A model generated the notes under the pieces. The model made no database searches. It had not been told where the DNA came from and saw nothing but the letters and a program-made list of their open reading frames with translations. A DNA stretch of 64,000 nt from contig JAGFBZ010000290.1 of assembly GCA_018398805.1 (NCBI GenBank), forward strand, positions 2,170,001-2,234,000. The letters are read 5' to 3'. Of this stretch, positions 10,677 to 21,850 are shown in pieces (positions within the stretch are counted from its first letter, which is position 1; the number at the start of each line of letters is the position of its first letter). The DNA comes from Hirundichthys speculiger (taxonomy: Eukaryota; Chordata; Actinopteri; Beloniformes; Exocoetidae). The position numbers and the translations under genes were made by a program.

Positions 10677-10860
10677 AATGTCCCCTGTCTCACAATCCAC
10701 TACACAACACACCTCACACTCTTTAATCACTCACAGCTGGTGTTTTTAGTCTTCTCTGACAAAATCAGGATTCAAGATGTTAATAAAGATGTTAGAATTT
10801 ACTGCCAGAGAGGACTGGTGAAGGATACTTTCACCCTTCACATTCCTACAAAAAAAATCA
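10677..10860 (+). repeat. Dispersed repeat segment shared with 26875-27110
   Basis: Contains CACAATCCACTACACAACAC, then CTGACAAAATCAGGATT, AAGATGTTAATAAA and GATGTTAGAATTTACTGCCA, ending in a CACCCTTCACA-plus-A-run tail. The same phrases in the same order occur at 26875-27110. The 3' A run suggests a retroposed 3' end. It abuts the truncated Tc1 relic at about 10690. Confidence 0.7.
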
Positions 10861-10879
10861 AAAAAAAAAAAAAAGCAGT

Positions 10880-12780
10880 GTTCTGTATCTTACACTCATG
10901 GTGTCATGGTCTTGGGCGGCCATGAAAGCCATTTTTGGGTTTTTCTTTATTCTGTGTTAAATTGCCGTGCCTGGAGGAAAAAAAAAAACCAGGGGCTATT
11001 ATTCACCTCCCTGTGTTTGTCTCATTCTCTGCACATACATTTCAAAATGCAAACCTATGAATGATCTGACTTTTTAGAACTTGTTGTCATTAGTTACTTA
11101 CACGCTCTCTTTGAAAAGCCAGAGATGCCATGTCTGAGTGATGCTGTATGAATTTGAAAGGCATACGGTGATAAAAAAGAGAGAGCAGCGAGCAATTTTA
11201 TGTGAAAGCTTTGTTAGATATTCAAAAACTTCAAAAAAGACATGGTTGCTTCATATACATGGAAACAGCCCCTGGGGAGGTCCGAGCGATACGCTATATG
11301 AACGTTTGATTAAAACATTCTTAAACTGGATGCAATCTTCAGACCGTGTGCAGGCGGATTCTGACTGTGGTGAATACACAGGATGAAAAACCATTTCTAA
11401 TCCAGTGGTGCAGTTCATCTTCTGACAAGCCAGATATCCACGTGTTTAGAGAGACAGGGTGAGAGTTTGAGATCCACAGCAAGGTGAAGGGCCTGCGGAG
11501 AGAAAGACCAAAAACACAAGCAAGGACTGACACTTGAGCTGAAGGATTAATGCTGTCCAGCAGGTTTTGGGGCCAGATTACTCTGCTCTTAACGAGTTTG
11601 CTCCATCACCAAACCCCTTTCCCGTTGACTAGTGCTTCCACCAATCACAAATGATTACTGCTTCCAAGCTTGCAGCCCCAGGTACCCAGTCCTTCTGCAT
11701 TTTGTCAAGCTCCACATGCATGAGAAAAGTCTGAAAAGTCTCGCTGCTGGTGAGGTTTTACAAAAAGTACTTAAATACAGTATGTGGGAAGAATGCTGGG
11801 TTATTTGAGGGTACAAATCCAGTACAGATGAAAAGTTTCTAACCATTAACATGCAACCCAAAGCTTTGAATGAGTAGCTTTGATGATTTTCTTTTTACAG
11901 TTTAAAAAAAATCCCTTTGAATCCTTTTATAAGGACCATCCATTCTTTGCTGTGATGTGAACGTATTTATTTATCATTAATGATCAGTGATGGTAAGGCG
12001 GGCACCTTAAAAAGAATTTGATTCTATACAGTTAAAAGGCACAGGTGCTAGTTGCCTACAGGGCATTACTGTTCCTGTTGGACCCTCGCTGGTGCTGGAG
12101 AGCCAGCTGCAGCATTGTCAGCTAGGAGCCAGTCTTCACAGATATTTTGCCCCTATAATCCCAGGACATCTCTGGGTTGTGAGGGATCTCTCCTCACTGC
12201 TCCCTGCAGCTTTCACTGAGATCCTTGGTTTCCCCACTAGAGTATTTGCTTCTAAGCCACAGCCAGAAGCTGCCCTTCTCTCCCTCCTCCATGAATTCAA
12301 TGAATTCCCTATTTTACTTGGACTATGATGTGATTCCAACATTTTTCAGTAGCTGCTGGATGGATTTTTAAAACCAATCCACTGCATCCAACTTCAACAG
12401 GATATAGGCTTAAAAGTACATTACACTTCTTTTTCATCTAATCGACTGCCTTGATCATTACTTCCCACTGTTTTGTGAGTTCTGCTCTGATTTCTGTTTT
12501 GACACAGATGGACCACCAGGCATTGTCTGGTGGTACAGCCGTTAGATGATTTAGGGTGATGATTTAGGGTGGTTGAGGTCCATCTTCATCTGCCACTTGC
12601 ATCCATGTTAGAAAATGGAAACTCATTTTAAGTGTTTACTATGTTAACTCCTTTCTTGAAGAAATAATCCATCGGTTTTAAATATGTTGAGCCGGATGTA
12701 TCCAATGATGAGCTTCATCTTGCCAGAGGGATTTTCTGCATGTTGGCAACAGTTATGGTCCTGTTGATAACTCCCACCCA
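10880..12780. other. Non-coding stretch, nothing recognised
   Basis: Moderately AT-rich with A runs near 10853-10875 and 10978-10989. Open frames such as the one at 11138-11386 lack recognisable domains or splice context. No inverted-repeat-bounded element was found. Confidence 0.4.
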
Positions 12781-14290
12781 GTATGCCCTGTTAGATCCCC
12801 CAGGTGCAGTTCAGCCTCTGACTAGCAGAGTCTGTCACCGGGACCAGCTCTCCATCCTACGGGTCCAAAGTTGCGGTCTAGGGGGGTTTACCTCACTAGA
12901 TTTCCTCAATTTATTTAAGCTGGTGACGAGGAGACTCGTCTAGTTCTAACTGCATAGTTTCCTTCCAAATGTCTACCCTGCTTACTCCAGTAACTGACCT
13001 AAGAGGAATAGCCTGGCAGCTCAAAGTCCAGCTATTGGTCACATTTGTTAACTGCAGCTCTCCTCATGATCTGGGCTTTTGCTACCGACTAGGTTAAGTT
13101 TAGTAGCTCAGACAGCAAGCCCCACGGGTTTGCAACGCTATTGGGCTAAAACAACCAATAAGAACCTTATGTTGTTATTTATGTCGTTAATGCAGAGGTA
13201 TACCCATTCTTTACAATTGTAAGAACACATTCAATATCCACCACAACATCTTGTTAAAATTTTAATGAAGCAGGTTAGCAGGGTTAAGCAGCAGCATTCA
13301 TTGATCAGACAATCTCTAATTCTACTCTAAAAATCAAGCTGTGACTTACAAATCAATTCATCTGCATTGATCAGAGGATGGTTGGGGTGCAAGCAAATAG
13401 CCAATTTGCTCTCTCCGAGGCTACGGAGGCGAGGTATAGAGAGAGCACATGGTCAGGCCCCGGGAACTCTGATGTCTGGCCCCTCCTCCTTGCTAGCAGT
13501 GAGCTAGGGTAAATCCAAAAACTCCAATTATATTCCTCAGGAGTTGGGGAAATGGTTAATCCGTTTCGAGCGTCTTCTCTCTTTGTTCTTGAAGAATTAA
13601 TCCTCAGGATATTTCCCTTCGATGTTGGTTAGCTCGCTCGGTCCCAAGCCAGTCCTGCTCCTTCGAAGACGCCCCATGGAAAATGCTATTTCTTACCAAA
13701 CTCCCGGTTTTATGCTCTCTCACCAGCCTCGCCTCACTTGCTCCCCCCGAAAGTCCCCTTTTTTGGCACTGTTCAGAACCCACAACTTTTGATTGGTTGG
13801 TGTACACGAGGGGCGTGCAATAACACATTTACATACCACGTTGTCATAGCTATGCTTGTGTATTGCAGGAGAGCTTCATTATTTTGATAACAACGCCTCA
13901 CATGATGCCTTCTTATGTTATGTCTCCTACTAACCCGAGGTCACTAACTGGCGAGCTGGAGGCACTTAGAATTGTCCTCGAACCACTAGTCTGACTTCCG
14001 TCTTAAAAGAAATGTTACCCAATTCATAACCCAAATTTGTGCTTTATCCAATTCTATTATTCCCCACTTATTTTAGGTTTGTCATTTAGAGAAATCACCC
14101 CTTACATTAGTTTTAATTTCTCATATACACCCAATTCTCTCACCTTCCTCTGCACCTGACTACAGCCGCTTGTTCTGAGAAACAGGGCACTTGTTTACAT
14201 ACCCGACCCCCTCGCTCAGCTCAGCACAGACGGACAGTATTTTGCCTCAGGTAAGAATCTTCATTTTACTGTCAATTCTTAACATTCTCA
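12780..14290. other. Unclassified segment, promoter-like on the minus strand
   Basis: This stretch differs in style from its neighbours and is less AT-rich. On the minus strand there is a CCAAT-like box (CAACCAATCAAAAG) near 13790 and a TATA-like GCATAAAACCG about 70 bases downstream (near 13710). A plus-strand GTAAG donor-like site lies near 14251. It could be a long terminal repeat or a degraded retroelement leader. I found no second copy and no convincing TG...CA boundary with a duplication, so the identification stays open. Confidence 0.2.
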
Positions 14291-14298
14291 ACATAAAA

Positions 14299-14534
14299 TG
14301 AACACTGGTTTCTTCTTTACTGATTTTCAGCATTACTACAGTAAATCAACTTGTTTCTACTTAGTGATTAGAGATCACACATTTTACTGATTAGAAATCA
14401 CAGGCATTTGCTGATTTTCTACTACTCTAAAATTAACATTGGTTTCTTCTTTACTGATATTCTGCATTACTAAATCAACTTGTTTCTGCTTACTGATTAG
14501 AATCACACACATTTTATTGATTAGAAATCACAGG
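14299..14534 (+). repeat. Two-unit imperfect tandem repeat, about 135-bp period
   Basis: Unit 1 (14299-14404) and unit 2 (14434-14534) share GGTTTCTTCTTTACTGAT, GCATTACTA, AAATCAACTTGTTTCT and GATTAGAAATCACAGGC in the same order. Within the units ACTGATTAGAAATCACA-like phrases repeat again. No function is apparent. Confidence 0.75.
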
Positions 14535-14619
14535 CCAGACAACCAGTAATCATCATTAATCTACTGCATCCACTGCACTCTGTATTGACCAGAAATCACA
14601 CATCCTGCATCGCATCCTA

Positions 14620-16570
14620 CATTCTGCGATACCCCTTCCCCCTTGGCCCAGACTTCCCTCCACAGGGTGGGGAGCGTTGGGGTGATCCCAGCTGGGACCT
14701 CTTCACCCCCAGATCTCTCGACAGCCCACTCACTTTTCTGCCACTGACTCAGTTTTGAACTTTGATAATTTGTTTTAAAATTCTAAGATTTCAGGCACCA
14801 CACACTCTTTTGTTTCACTTTGTGTGCCTTCTGACTGCATTTTGGTAGCTGGTCTGCTCCTCAGGCTGCAACCAACTGATTCTGATTGTTGTATCTTCAA
14901 TCCACTAGGTTGATGAAGTCCCTCAGCTCAAACAAAATCTTCACCTTTGCACTCTTATTAGCTAGATTGAATGACATCAGTGGTAGCTTTGTGTCTTCTT
15001 TTCAAAAAGGTCAGTCCTGATGACGAAGCAAAATAGTGTTAGCTATTTACAAATGTAGTTGTTTGCTTGCAGGTCCAGCCTCTATTCCCTTCTTTCTTAG
15101 ATCTTTCTGAATTTTAGTGGTCACATTAACAAGTGGCCAGAGTGAACTGATAGCAGCAGTTCTACCTTCACCAAGCCTTTTGAAAGCTATGTCATGACAG
15201 TGAGCCATGTGCTTACCTAAAGCGGCATAAAACCTCTCAAGTCTTTGCACTGGCTACTCTGCTAATAGTGGGGTCTTCTCATCTTCATAGAAGGCAATGT
15301 TATTATTCCTGAACTATTTCCAAAATAACAGGATTGATAAATTGGCTGGCCTGAATTTTATCTCCAGTTGGGGAGCTCCTCCAGTCACTTCAACAGTCAT
15401 GTTGTGAAAGCATCTGTTTGGAGTGGTGTGGTATGGTCAATGTAGCTTTTCATGGCTTATCCTAATTCCATTCTCACTCCTCTGACCACTTGTCTATCAC
15501 ACATAAGGATGATTTCCTAGGCTGAACAGGATAGATGGGATCACACAATGATTTCTTGAACTGGTGTCAAGATGTTGTAACTTAGATGGCAAAGTAGTTA
15601 TTTATCATAAGGTCATTTATTTAGTCACTGTCCCCAGCCTTTCACAATGCATAGTCTTGCAGGTTTTTTCCTCCTAGGTAATAAAGGGTTTTTCTGCTGA
15701 ATTTTATGTTGATGGGATAAACTGATTTTCCCAGACAGCTCTCTTTAATTTCATATTGGTTTCAGCACCGTGGGTCAGGCCTTCAATACCTTATATGGTA
15801 TAACATTTGATTCTGCTACTTATGCAGCTCTTGCATTTTTGGGTCAGTTGCTTAGCTTCTGGCCACTGGAGCGGCATGGAGTCAGATTTGATTGCAGGTT
15901 CTGCAGAGCAGGGAACATACACTGGTGACTGGAGCAGGATGTTCTTGTTGATGTCATTGAGTTGTTCTTCTGATGTGGATGGATTTGGTTAGCTGAAGAA
16001 CCACAGAACATTGTGTTTTTTTTCTTCTTCTTTCATTTATTGTTCTCTTATCCCAAGAGTCAGTTTCGGCAACTGAGCATCAGAATGCCAAGTCGAAAGT
16101 CTTGGGCTGCCACCCATGCCACATTGCACCTGACTCATGTGTTGTCTCCTGAGTTTGGTTGTGCCATGGGAGAGCGAACCCACGTTTTTGATCTGGCTTA
16201 GCCTGGTCCCTCCCCCAGGCGAGAAACACTGTCCATCTTGTTCCAACTTGTCCATATGAGTCCATTTGAATCACTCTTAGTTTAGCCCATTCTCCTGGAC
16301 CAATTTCATAGACCCTAACATGGAATTTGCCCCTAATAACATTGCTCCTGGGATAATTTGGGCAAACAAACGAGTCAACCACAATAAAATGGCGAATTAA
16401 GGAGGAAATCACAGGTACAGTGGCTACTCTACATCCCTGATGTAGATGTCCAAGCCAGTGGAGGTGGCTTGGACATCTGGTTAGGATGTTTCCTGGATGC
16501 TTCCCTGGGGAGGTATTTCAGGAATACCCTACCTGAAGGAGGGCACAGGGCAGACTCAAAACAAGCTGCA
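14620..16570. other. Unclassified stretch with a minus-strand open frame at 16080-16412
   Basis: The 110-codon minus-strand frame at 16080-16412 (MISSLIRHFIVVDSF..., GPGEWAKLRVIQMDSYGQVG) has no motif I recognise, and neither does the 67-codon frame at 15047-15250. They may be pieces of one degraded retroelement on the minus strand together with 12780-14290, but this is a guess. No splice sites or inverted repeats support a host gene. Confidence 0.25.
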
Positions 16571-16577
16571 GAGATTA

Positions 16578-17448
16578 GGGCCCCGATTACACTTCCCGCT
16601 AGCCACTACCCACAAATTGCGGGTTTAGGAACCTCCGCTAACTGCTAATGCAATCTTCCGTTCCCTAAAGCTGCGCCACTTTATGCTGACTCCCTTACTC
16701 ACATTGTAGGTGTGGCAATGGGCGTGTCTTTTGCCCTTTCCGTAAACTCGGTATCTTGTGATCACGGGTTGCAGGTAGCGTGTAGCGGATGGACTGACCA
16801 CCCACTTCCCGCAACCCGCAATCCGCATGTCGGCGCATACAAGAGCTCGTCCAAATGGCATCAACTGTGCATCCACCTGGTCACATGTGGACATGCACAA
16901 ACGGCTCTACCCCTTGAATTAACTCTTGTATAAAAAGCGTGATCTGGCCTCAGTTTAACCCCCGAGGAAATGGCAGAGATTCGTCTTAAATGGCTTGCGC
17001 ACCAGTTAAATCATAGACGACCAGAGTGTGTTTACGTGGAGCCCATCGACTATCTGGGACTTTCAGGTTGCCGATAGGAATTGTCTGTGTAAAAATATTT
17101 ATATGTATATATCAGTGCGGAGGAGGAGGAGGAGGAAGCTCTACAGCAGAGTCCCAGACGAGCTGCGCATGAGAGCTGCTCCAGTCTGGATGAAAAGAGG
17201 CTCCATAGCGGTTTGCAGATAGCGGTTTGCGGGTAGCGCAACCTGCTAAAGGCAATGGCTACCAACGCACTGATTGGTTTAACAGGTGGAACGCCTTAAC
17301 CACTCCTATGCATAATGTAGCAGGTAGCGGACGTGGGATAGCGGGTTTAGCAAGGGTGGAAGATTGCGTTCTTTGCAGGGGAACACCCCTCCCGCTACCC
17401 GCCATCCCTTAATAGCGGCTTTAGGAGATCTGGTGGAAGTTCGGGCCC
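16578..17448. mobile_element. GGGCCC-ended MITE, possibly Harbinger-type, 871 bp
   Basis: The left end reads GGGCCCCGATTACACTTCC and the right end, reverse complemented, GGGCCCGAACTTCCACC. The flanks are TTA on the left and TAG on the right, close to but not a perfect 3-bp TWA duplication. The interior is dense in variants of GTAGCGG and TAGCGGGTT in both orientations (near 16780, 17219-17236, 17322-17345 and 17395-17418), resembling subterminal transposase-binding repeats. The open frames inside are overlapping and unconvincing. GGGCC termini resemble the Harbinger element at 9040-10571; the superfamily call is inference. Confidence 0.6.
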
Positions 17449-17764
17449 TAGATCTCTCAGCTGTCTTGTGGTACCTGCTTCCAAACCAGAATGCCACAAA
17501 ACCTTGAGTCTTTTAAGACACAGTAGAAAACATTTTTATTTCTGAAATCTTGTCAGCAACTGCTGCCTCTGGTTGTCTGTTTCTAAATTGTTCTTTATAG
17601 CATCACTGAAACTTTTAAGAGGTAGATGAAAATGTGTTATTTTATTTTAGATTTTTTTTTTTTTTAATTTCATCAATGGCTGCATGCCCCTTTTTTTCAA
17701 ATATGTTTTGTTGTAGCAGTTTGAGATTTGCCTGCAAATGTAAAGTGCAATATACATCAAATGT

Positions 17765-17788
17765 ATGATGATGATGATGATGATGATT
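17765..17788. repeat. (GAT)n microsatellite
   Basis: Eight consecutive ATG/GAT trinucleotides without interruption. Confidence 0.9.
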
Positions 17789-18928
17789 ATTGTAACACAA
17801 ATTCAGCTTATTCGGACGGTTGCTTTACCTGGAGCGTTGCTTTACTGATCCTACACAAAACTGACTGCAAACCACTGTGAAATATTTCTGCCTGTTACGT
17901 CAGCCAGCAGTTTCCTCCACTGTAATAACGTCAGCCTCTGCTACTTGTGCTTTTGTTCAGCAACATCTTTAGTATTTGCCTTTTCATTTTTATTTTTACT
18001 GCAAAAGTGTATTTCTTGAAACCCATCACGTGGCATACACAAGGTTAAAATCTGGTTGGATTACTGCCTTCAGTTTAGGAGACAAATCAGGCTTTGCTGT
18101 GCATGGAGCCACTTTAAATCCAAAATTAAATTCATTGCAGTCTAATAATAACACATTTTGTCATTCTGCTTATAAAGAAATTAATGTTTTACTTGTAGTA
18201 TATAGCTCTCAAGGCAGATTTTCTTGTCATGTGTCACTTTTACTAATACAACTAAATGTCATAATATAAAAATGAAATAAATGGATAAAGACAGAACAGA
18301 TCCCAACCTCTCTCCTGTGCACAGCAGCACTTTCTCCAGCTGTTATAAGGAGACTGTTGTGGGTTTCCTGTGCCTCTGGAACTACAGATCTGACAGCAGA
18401 GTTAAGAGGTCTCCATTATGCTCCAAGGATATCCATTCTTCATCTAGCCATCATTTATACCCGATTCTTCCTCCTCACCTAACCCTAACCCTGAATAGAT
18501 CCAAGGACATCTTAACCTTAAAAGCACTGAAACCTACATACAGAGTTCAGAAGAATCAACAGATACCCTTTACATATTTGGTTTTTGGGTCACCTGAATA
18601 GCACGTGCTCCTTGACTGCATATAATTTTGTTTATAATGTGTTTGCAATATTTGTCTTATATGATCCTCACCTCGTATGATATTACCATATCACTTTTTT
18701 CAAGGCCACAACATTGGCCTTCATGCTCCAGTAATGTAGCATGGAGCCTTTCACCACACATGCATCACATTGCTCAGGGCCACTGTCCGTGTCAAATAAC
18801 ATCATATGATAAGGCAGCATTCACTTTTGATTTCACTTTTTTTTTCATTTTCCCACCCTCTTCTTTATTTTTAAATTAAAAAGTAAAAAGAAAACACTTT
18901 TTTTTTTAAATAAATAGAATAAAAACCC

Positions 18929-18952
18929 AAATAAATAAATAAATAAATAAAT
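18929..18952. repeat. (AAAT)n microsatellite
   Basis: Six consecutive AAAT units in an A/T-rich context. Confidence 0.9.
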
Positions 18953-20887
18953 TATCCTTACCAATATTTCTGAGTAAACATTTGTGTTGATTTTAGTGTC
19001 AGTAGATTACAGGTAGGAAAGCGGATGTAGAAGAAATGCTAATGAAGTTATTTATGTCCATGTCTTGTCAAAATAAATTAAGAATGCGATGGCATTTTGC
19101 CATCATTTTGTGCACCATAATAAAAACTGTAAAGTCTCCCTGCTGTTCTTTAAAATACCACTTTTGGAACCTCAAAGAAACACTTTAAGAAGAGTCTGAA
19201 ATGAATGATTTGCTTTTCAGTCAGTGTTGGTTCAACTGAATGCTCAGATAGGAAAAAAAAACATAAATAGTATAGTATTATTATATTTTATTTAAGTATT
19301 GAGCCAAAAATATTGATTAGCCTTAAACTAATACGGAAAGTTTGATACTTCTTTAGTAAAAAATTAAACAGAATCTTTTCCTAAATGTAGGAATTTTATG
19401 ACTGCAGTTAAATTTTCATTAAAACAAGCCACGCAGGTCAAAGTTGAACAAACAGCATGGGGGTCTAGGTTCAGTCTACTGTGAGACAAGTGTACTGACC
19501 CTCCAGAAGATCCAACAGAAAAGAGAGATGCCAAAGACATTTACAATTTCTGTAAAGCCAAACTAAACCTTTAGAGACCACCGACCCTTTTTCTTTTATA
19601 TATTTATTTGTTTGTGTGTTTGTTTAGGTAGAATCTATTCTGATATAATTAGGGTTATTTTAATCTAATTTATATAATTGGTTCAACCCTCAAAATCCAG
19701 AGTTGCCTGATTAATTGAAAATTTCATTCTGTGAAGTGACTGTATATATTTTCATATCCTTGTATAGAAGATCACACATGCTAAAACTAACTGTGAGAAA
19801 GTGTGGCAGCATTTGAAGCTTTATGCAGCATTAAATGGACAGAAACAGCCTGCTGGCTGGCTTTACTTCAGAGAGTCTTATCAGCAGCCACTCAGAGCTG
19901 ATGGTCCAATGAATGGATGAATGGCACATAACACTTGCGACTAAAATTATTCCATGATAAACGGCTCAAATTATGACCATGACCTTTCTCTGACTGTTAT
20001 TCACAGTTTTTCCAAATTCCTGCCAAAGCCTTTGTTGGTTTGATTACCTTTCTATGTCTTTTGGCAACTGTCTCTGTACTTTGCCCTTTGACTCGCTTTC
20101 CTTCTTTTTATTTTTGTCATTTATCTGCCTTCCTTTTGATGAGTGCTGCACAGTCTACAAATTCTGCTTTACCTAAACTTTGCAATCATAATAAACCCCC
20201 CCAATTTTCTTATGAAAAAATAGATTTACAACCTTAACAATTCATTTGACTTAATGACACTTAAGCAAGTGGCATTATCAATATAACAGGGAGTACTGGG
20301 GATACTGTACATGAAGAAAAAAAAGATTCACACCGTGTGTTTTTTTTCTTCTTCAGATGCATGCTACCCACAGATCTTTGTAATCACTTGATGCCATGAC
20401 ATGACTTTGGGATTTGCCTTAAGTCTTCATAGAACAGAAAGTTTGAAAGATGAAAAAAGAAGAAGAAGAAGAGAAGAATGTTGTGCAAGTATTCACCACA
20501 ATATCAGTCACTCATCCTGCCATGTTCCATGCTTCTGCTTGTCTATAGTTTTTCCTTCATCTCTGGCTCATTGAGTCTTTGCTGCACGAGACATTCTTTT
20601 AGCAGATCATCATCTGGGTGTCACCTTCTGGTTGATCTGGTTGAAAACACTAGTTTTGGATCTTTGTAGTTTCATTCTGTTTGACGCTCACTAATTTTTG
20701 GCCTCTCTCCTTCTGTTTTCCGCCCTGCCTTAGAGTGTGACTGGAGTAAAAACCCCATGCATGCCGAGAGGCTACGTGGTTGTAGGAAAGATACAGGGTG
20801 GATTTCTGACATGCGACAGGACATTCATATCACTCAGACATCCCCATTTAGTTGGATATTCAGGATCTGCCTTACTCAATTAATTAC

Positions 20888-21548
20888 TTTTTTTTTTTTT
20901 TAAGCTCTTATTTAACCAGGTCGGTCCCATGGAGGTACAGTGACCTCTTTTCCAAGAGAAGCCTGGCCAAGACAGCAGCCAAAAACAGTTACGAGACAAT
21001 GACAAATAAGCACAAACATACAAGTCCACTTGTGCATTAAATACAATAAAATGTTAAAAAGAATAAAATTAAAGGTTTTCAGTTAAAACAAGTGAAATTT
21101 TGGTGTGAAGCGGCTTCAAGGTTTTTAATAAAATTCTTAAAAGTTCCAAGACCGATAAGGTCTTTCAAGTGCAGCATGTTCTGCAGAGAGTTCCAGGAAG
21201 CAGGGGCAGGATACTTGAAACTCTGTTTCCCTAACACAGAGCGAACTTTGGGTGCTTTTAGTAAATAAAAATCGTTGGAACGCAGGCCGTAATTGCAGTT
21301 AGTTTTAGAAATATATTCACTGAGGTAGTGGGGTAGTAGACCCAAAATTGCTATATAAATAAAAGTATACCAATGTGAAAGGCGCTGTGCAGCCAGAGAG
21401 GGCCACTCCACTAGAGCATATAGAGTGCAGTGGTGAGTTAGGGCTCTACAACCTGTAACAAACCTTAAAGCACTATAGTACACAGAATCTAATGAACATA
21501 AACAGTTTGCAGGAGCATTAATGTATAAAAGGTCACCATAATCAAGTA
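20888..21548 (-). mobile_element. 5'-truncated L2/CR1-type LINE, 3' end
   Basis: Read on the minus strand, the end of a reverse-transcriptase ORF is followed by a short 3' UTR ending near a T run at 20888-20900 (an A tail on the minus strand). The UTR phrase at 20902-20960 (CTTATTTAACCAGGTCGGTC) is one I associate with a very common fish LINE family. The insert is cut off on the 5' side at about 21548, typical of target-primed retrotransposition. Confidence 0.75.
21079..21548 (-). pseudogene. LINE reverse transcriptase C-terminal fragment
   Basis: The open frame begins upstream of the first Met, as expected of a truncated copy: LDYGDLLYINAPANCLCSLD, then SVYYSALRFVTGCRALTHHC, ALVEWPSLAAQRLSHWYTF and LGKQSFKYPAPASWNSLQ. 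This block order is the conserved region after the polymerase domain in L2/CR1-type elements. The polymerase active site (FADD-type) lies upstream and is missing. The frame stays open for about 155 codons to a stop at 21079, so the insertion is fairly young or lightly mutated. Confidence 0.78.
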
Positions 21549-21850
21549 ATCAAGTACTTGGTGAGCCTGACCTCCTTCCAGCCTATTCATGGTTGATGTT
21601 TGCTTGTGGGATCCCAAGGTATTTGGAACTTTTCTAACATCTCTCATACTGCCTTCTTGTAGACCAGTTCCTCCAGTTCATTTTATCTCTGATACCATTC
21701 AAGTGCATTTATCAAGCCAAAATGATATTCTGATATCACTACAGTATATCCCAGTTAGGGAGTCAATGTGTCACTTCGTCAGGATGAGCAGCTTCGTGCC
21801 ATCTAATACTGATGATTGCTTCAATTTGGAACCAGAATCCATAGTCAGCC

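Larger units (their letters stand above)
8750..10690 (+). pseudogene. Tc1-like transposase relic, split by a Harbinger element
   Basis: Two coding fragments flank the Harbinger insertion. The left one gives AGIAHKFNTEQGRDLSHRT, then KPFMSRKNQKSRLGFAEVHV and GGGGSVMFLGMFSAAGAGP, all matching successive blocks of Tc1-family transposases. The right one (from 10584) gives NASLYHGVLRQHDVPSLCSS followed by AISMQDNVPC, the second catalytic Asp motif. The segment between FAEVHV and GGGGSVM is far too short for the family, so the first catalytic Asp motif is lost. At about 10690 homology stops abruptly at an unrelated dispersed repeat, so the third catalytic block is absent. A second, independent dead Tc1 lineage in this window. 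Confidence 0.72.
17452..20885. other. Non-coding stretch, nothing recognised except simple repeats
   Basis: About 3.4 kb of AT-rich sequence with a GAT microsatellite at 17765-17788 and an AAAT microsatellite at 18929-18952. A two-unit CTAACC phrase near 18480 is too short to be telomeric. No exon-like frame stands out. Confidence 0.45.

Noticed and set aside
12788..17690. A 4.9-kb LTR element from TGTTAG at 12788 to a TGCCC match near 17685
   Set aside because: The 5-bp flank match is expected by chance at this distance, the termini are not inverted, and no paired LTR is visible.
18478..18496. Interstitial telomere repeat
   Set aside because: Only two CTAACC units; too few to distinguish from chance.
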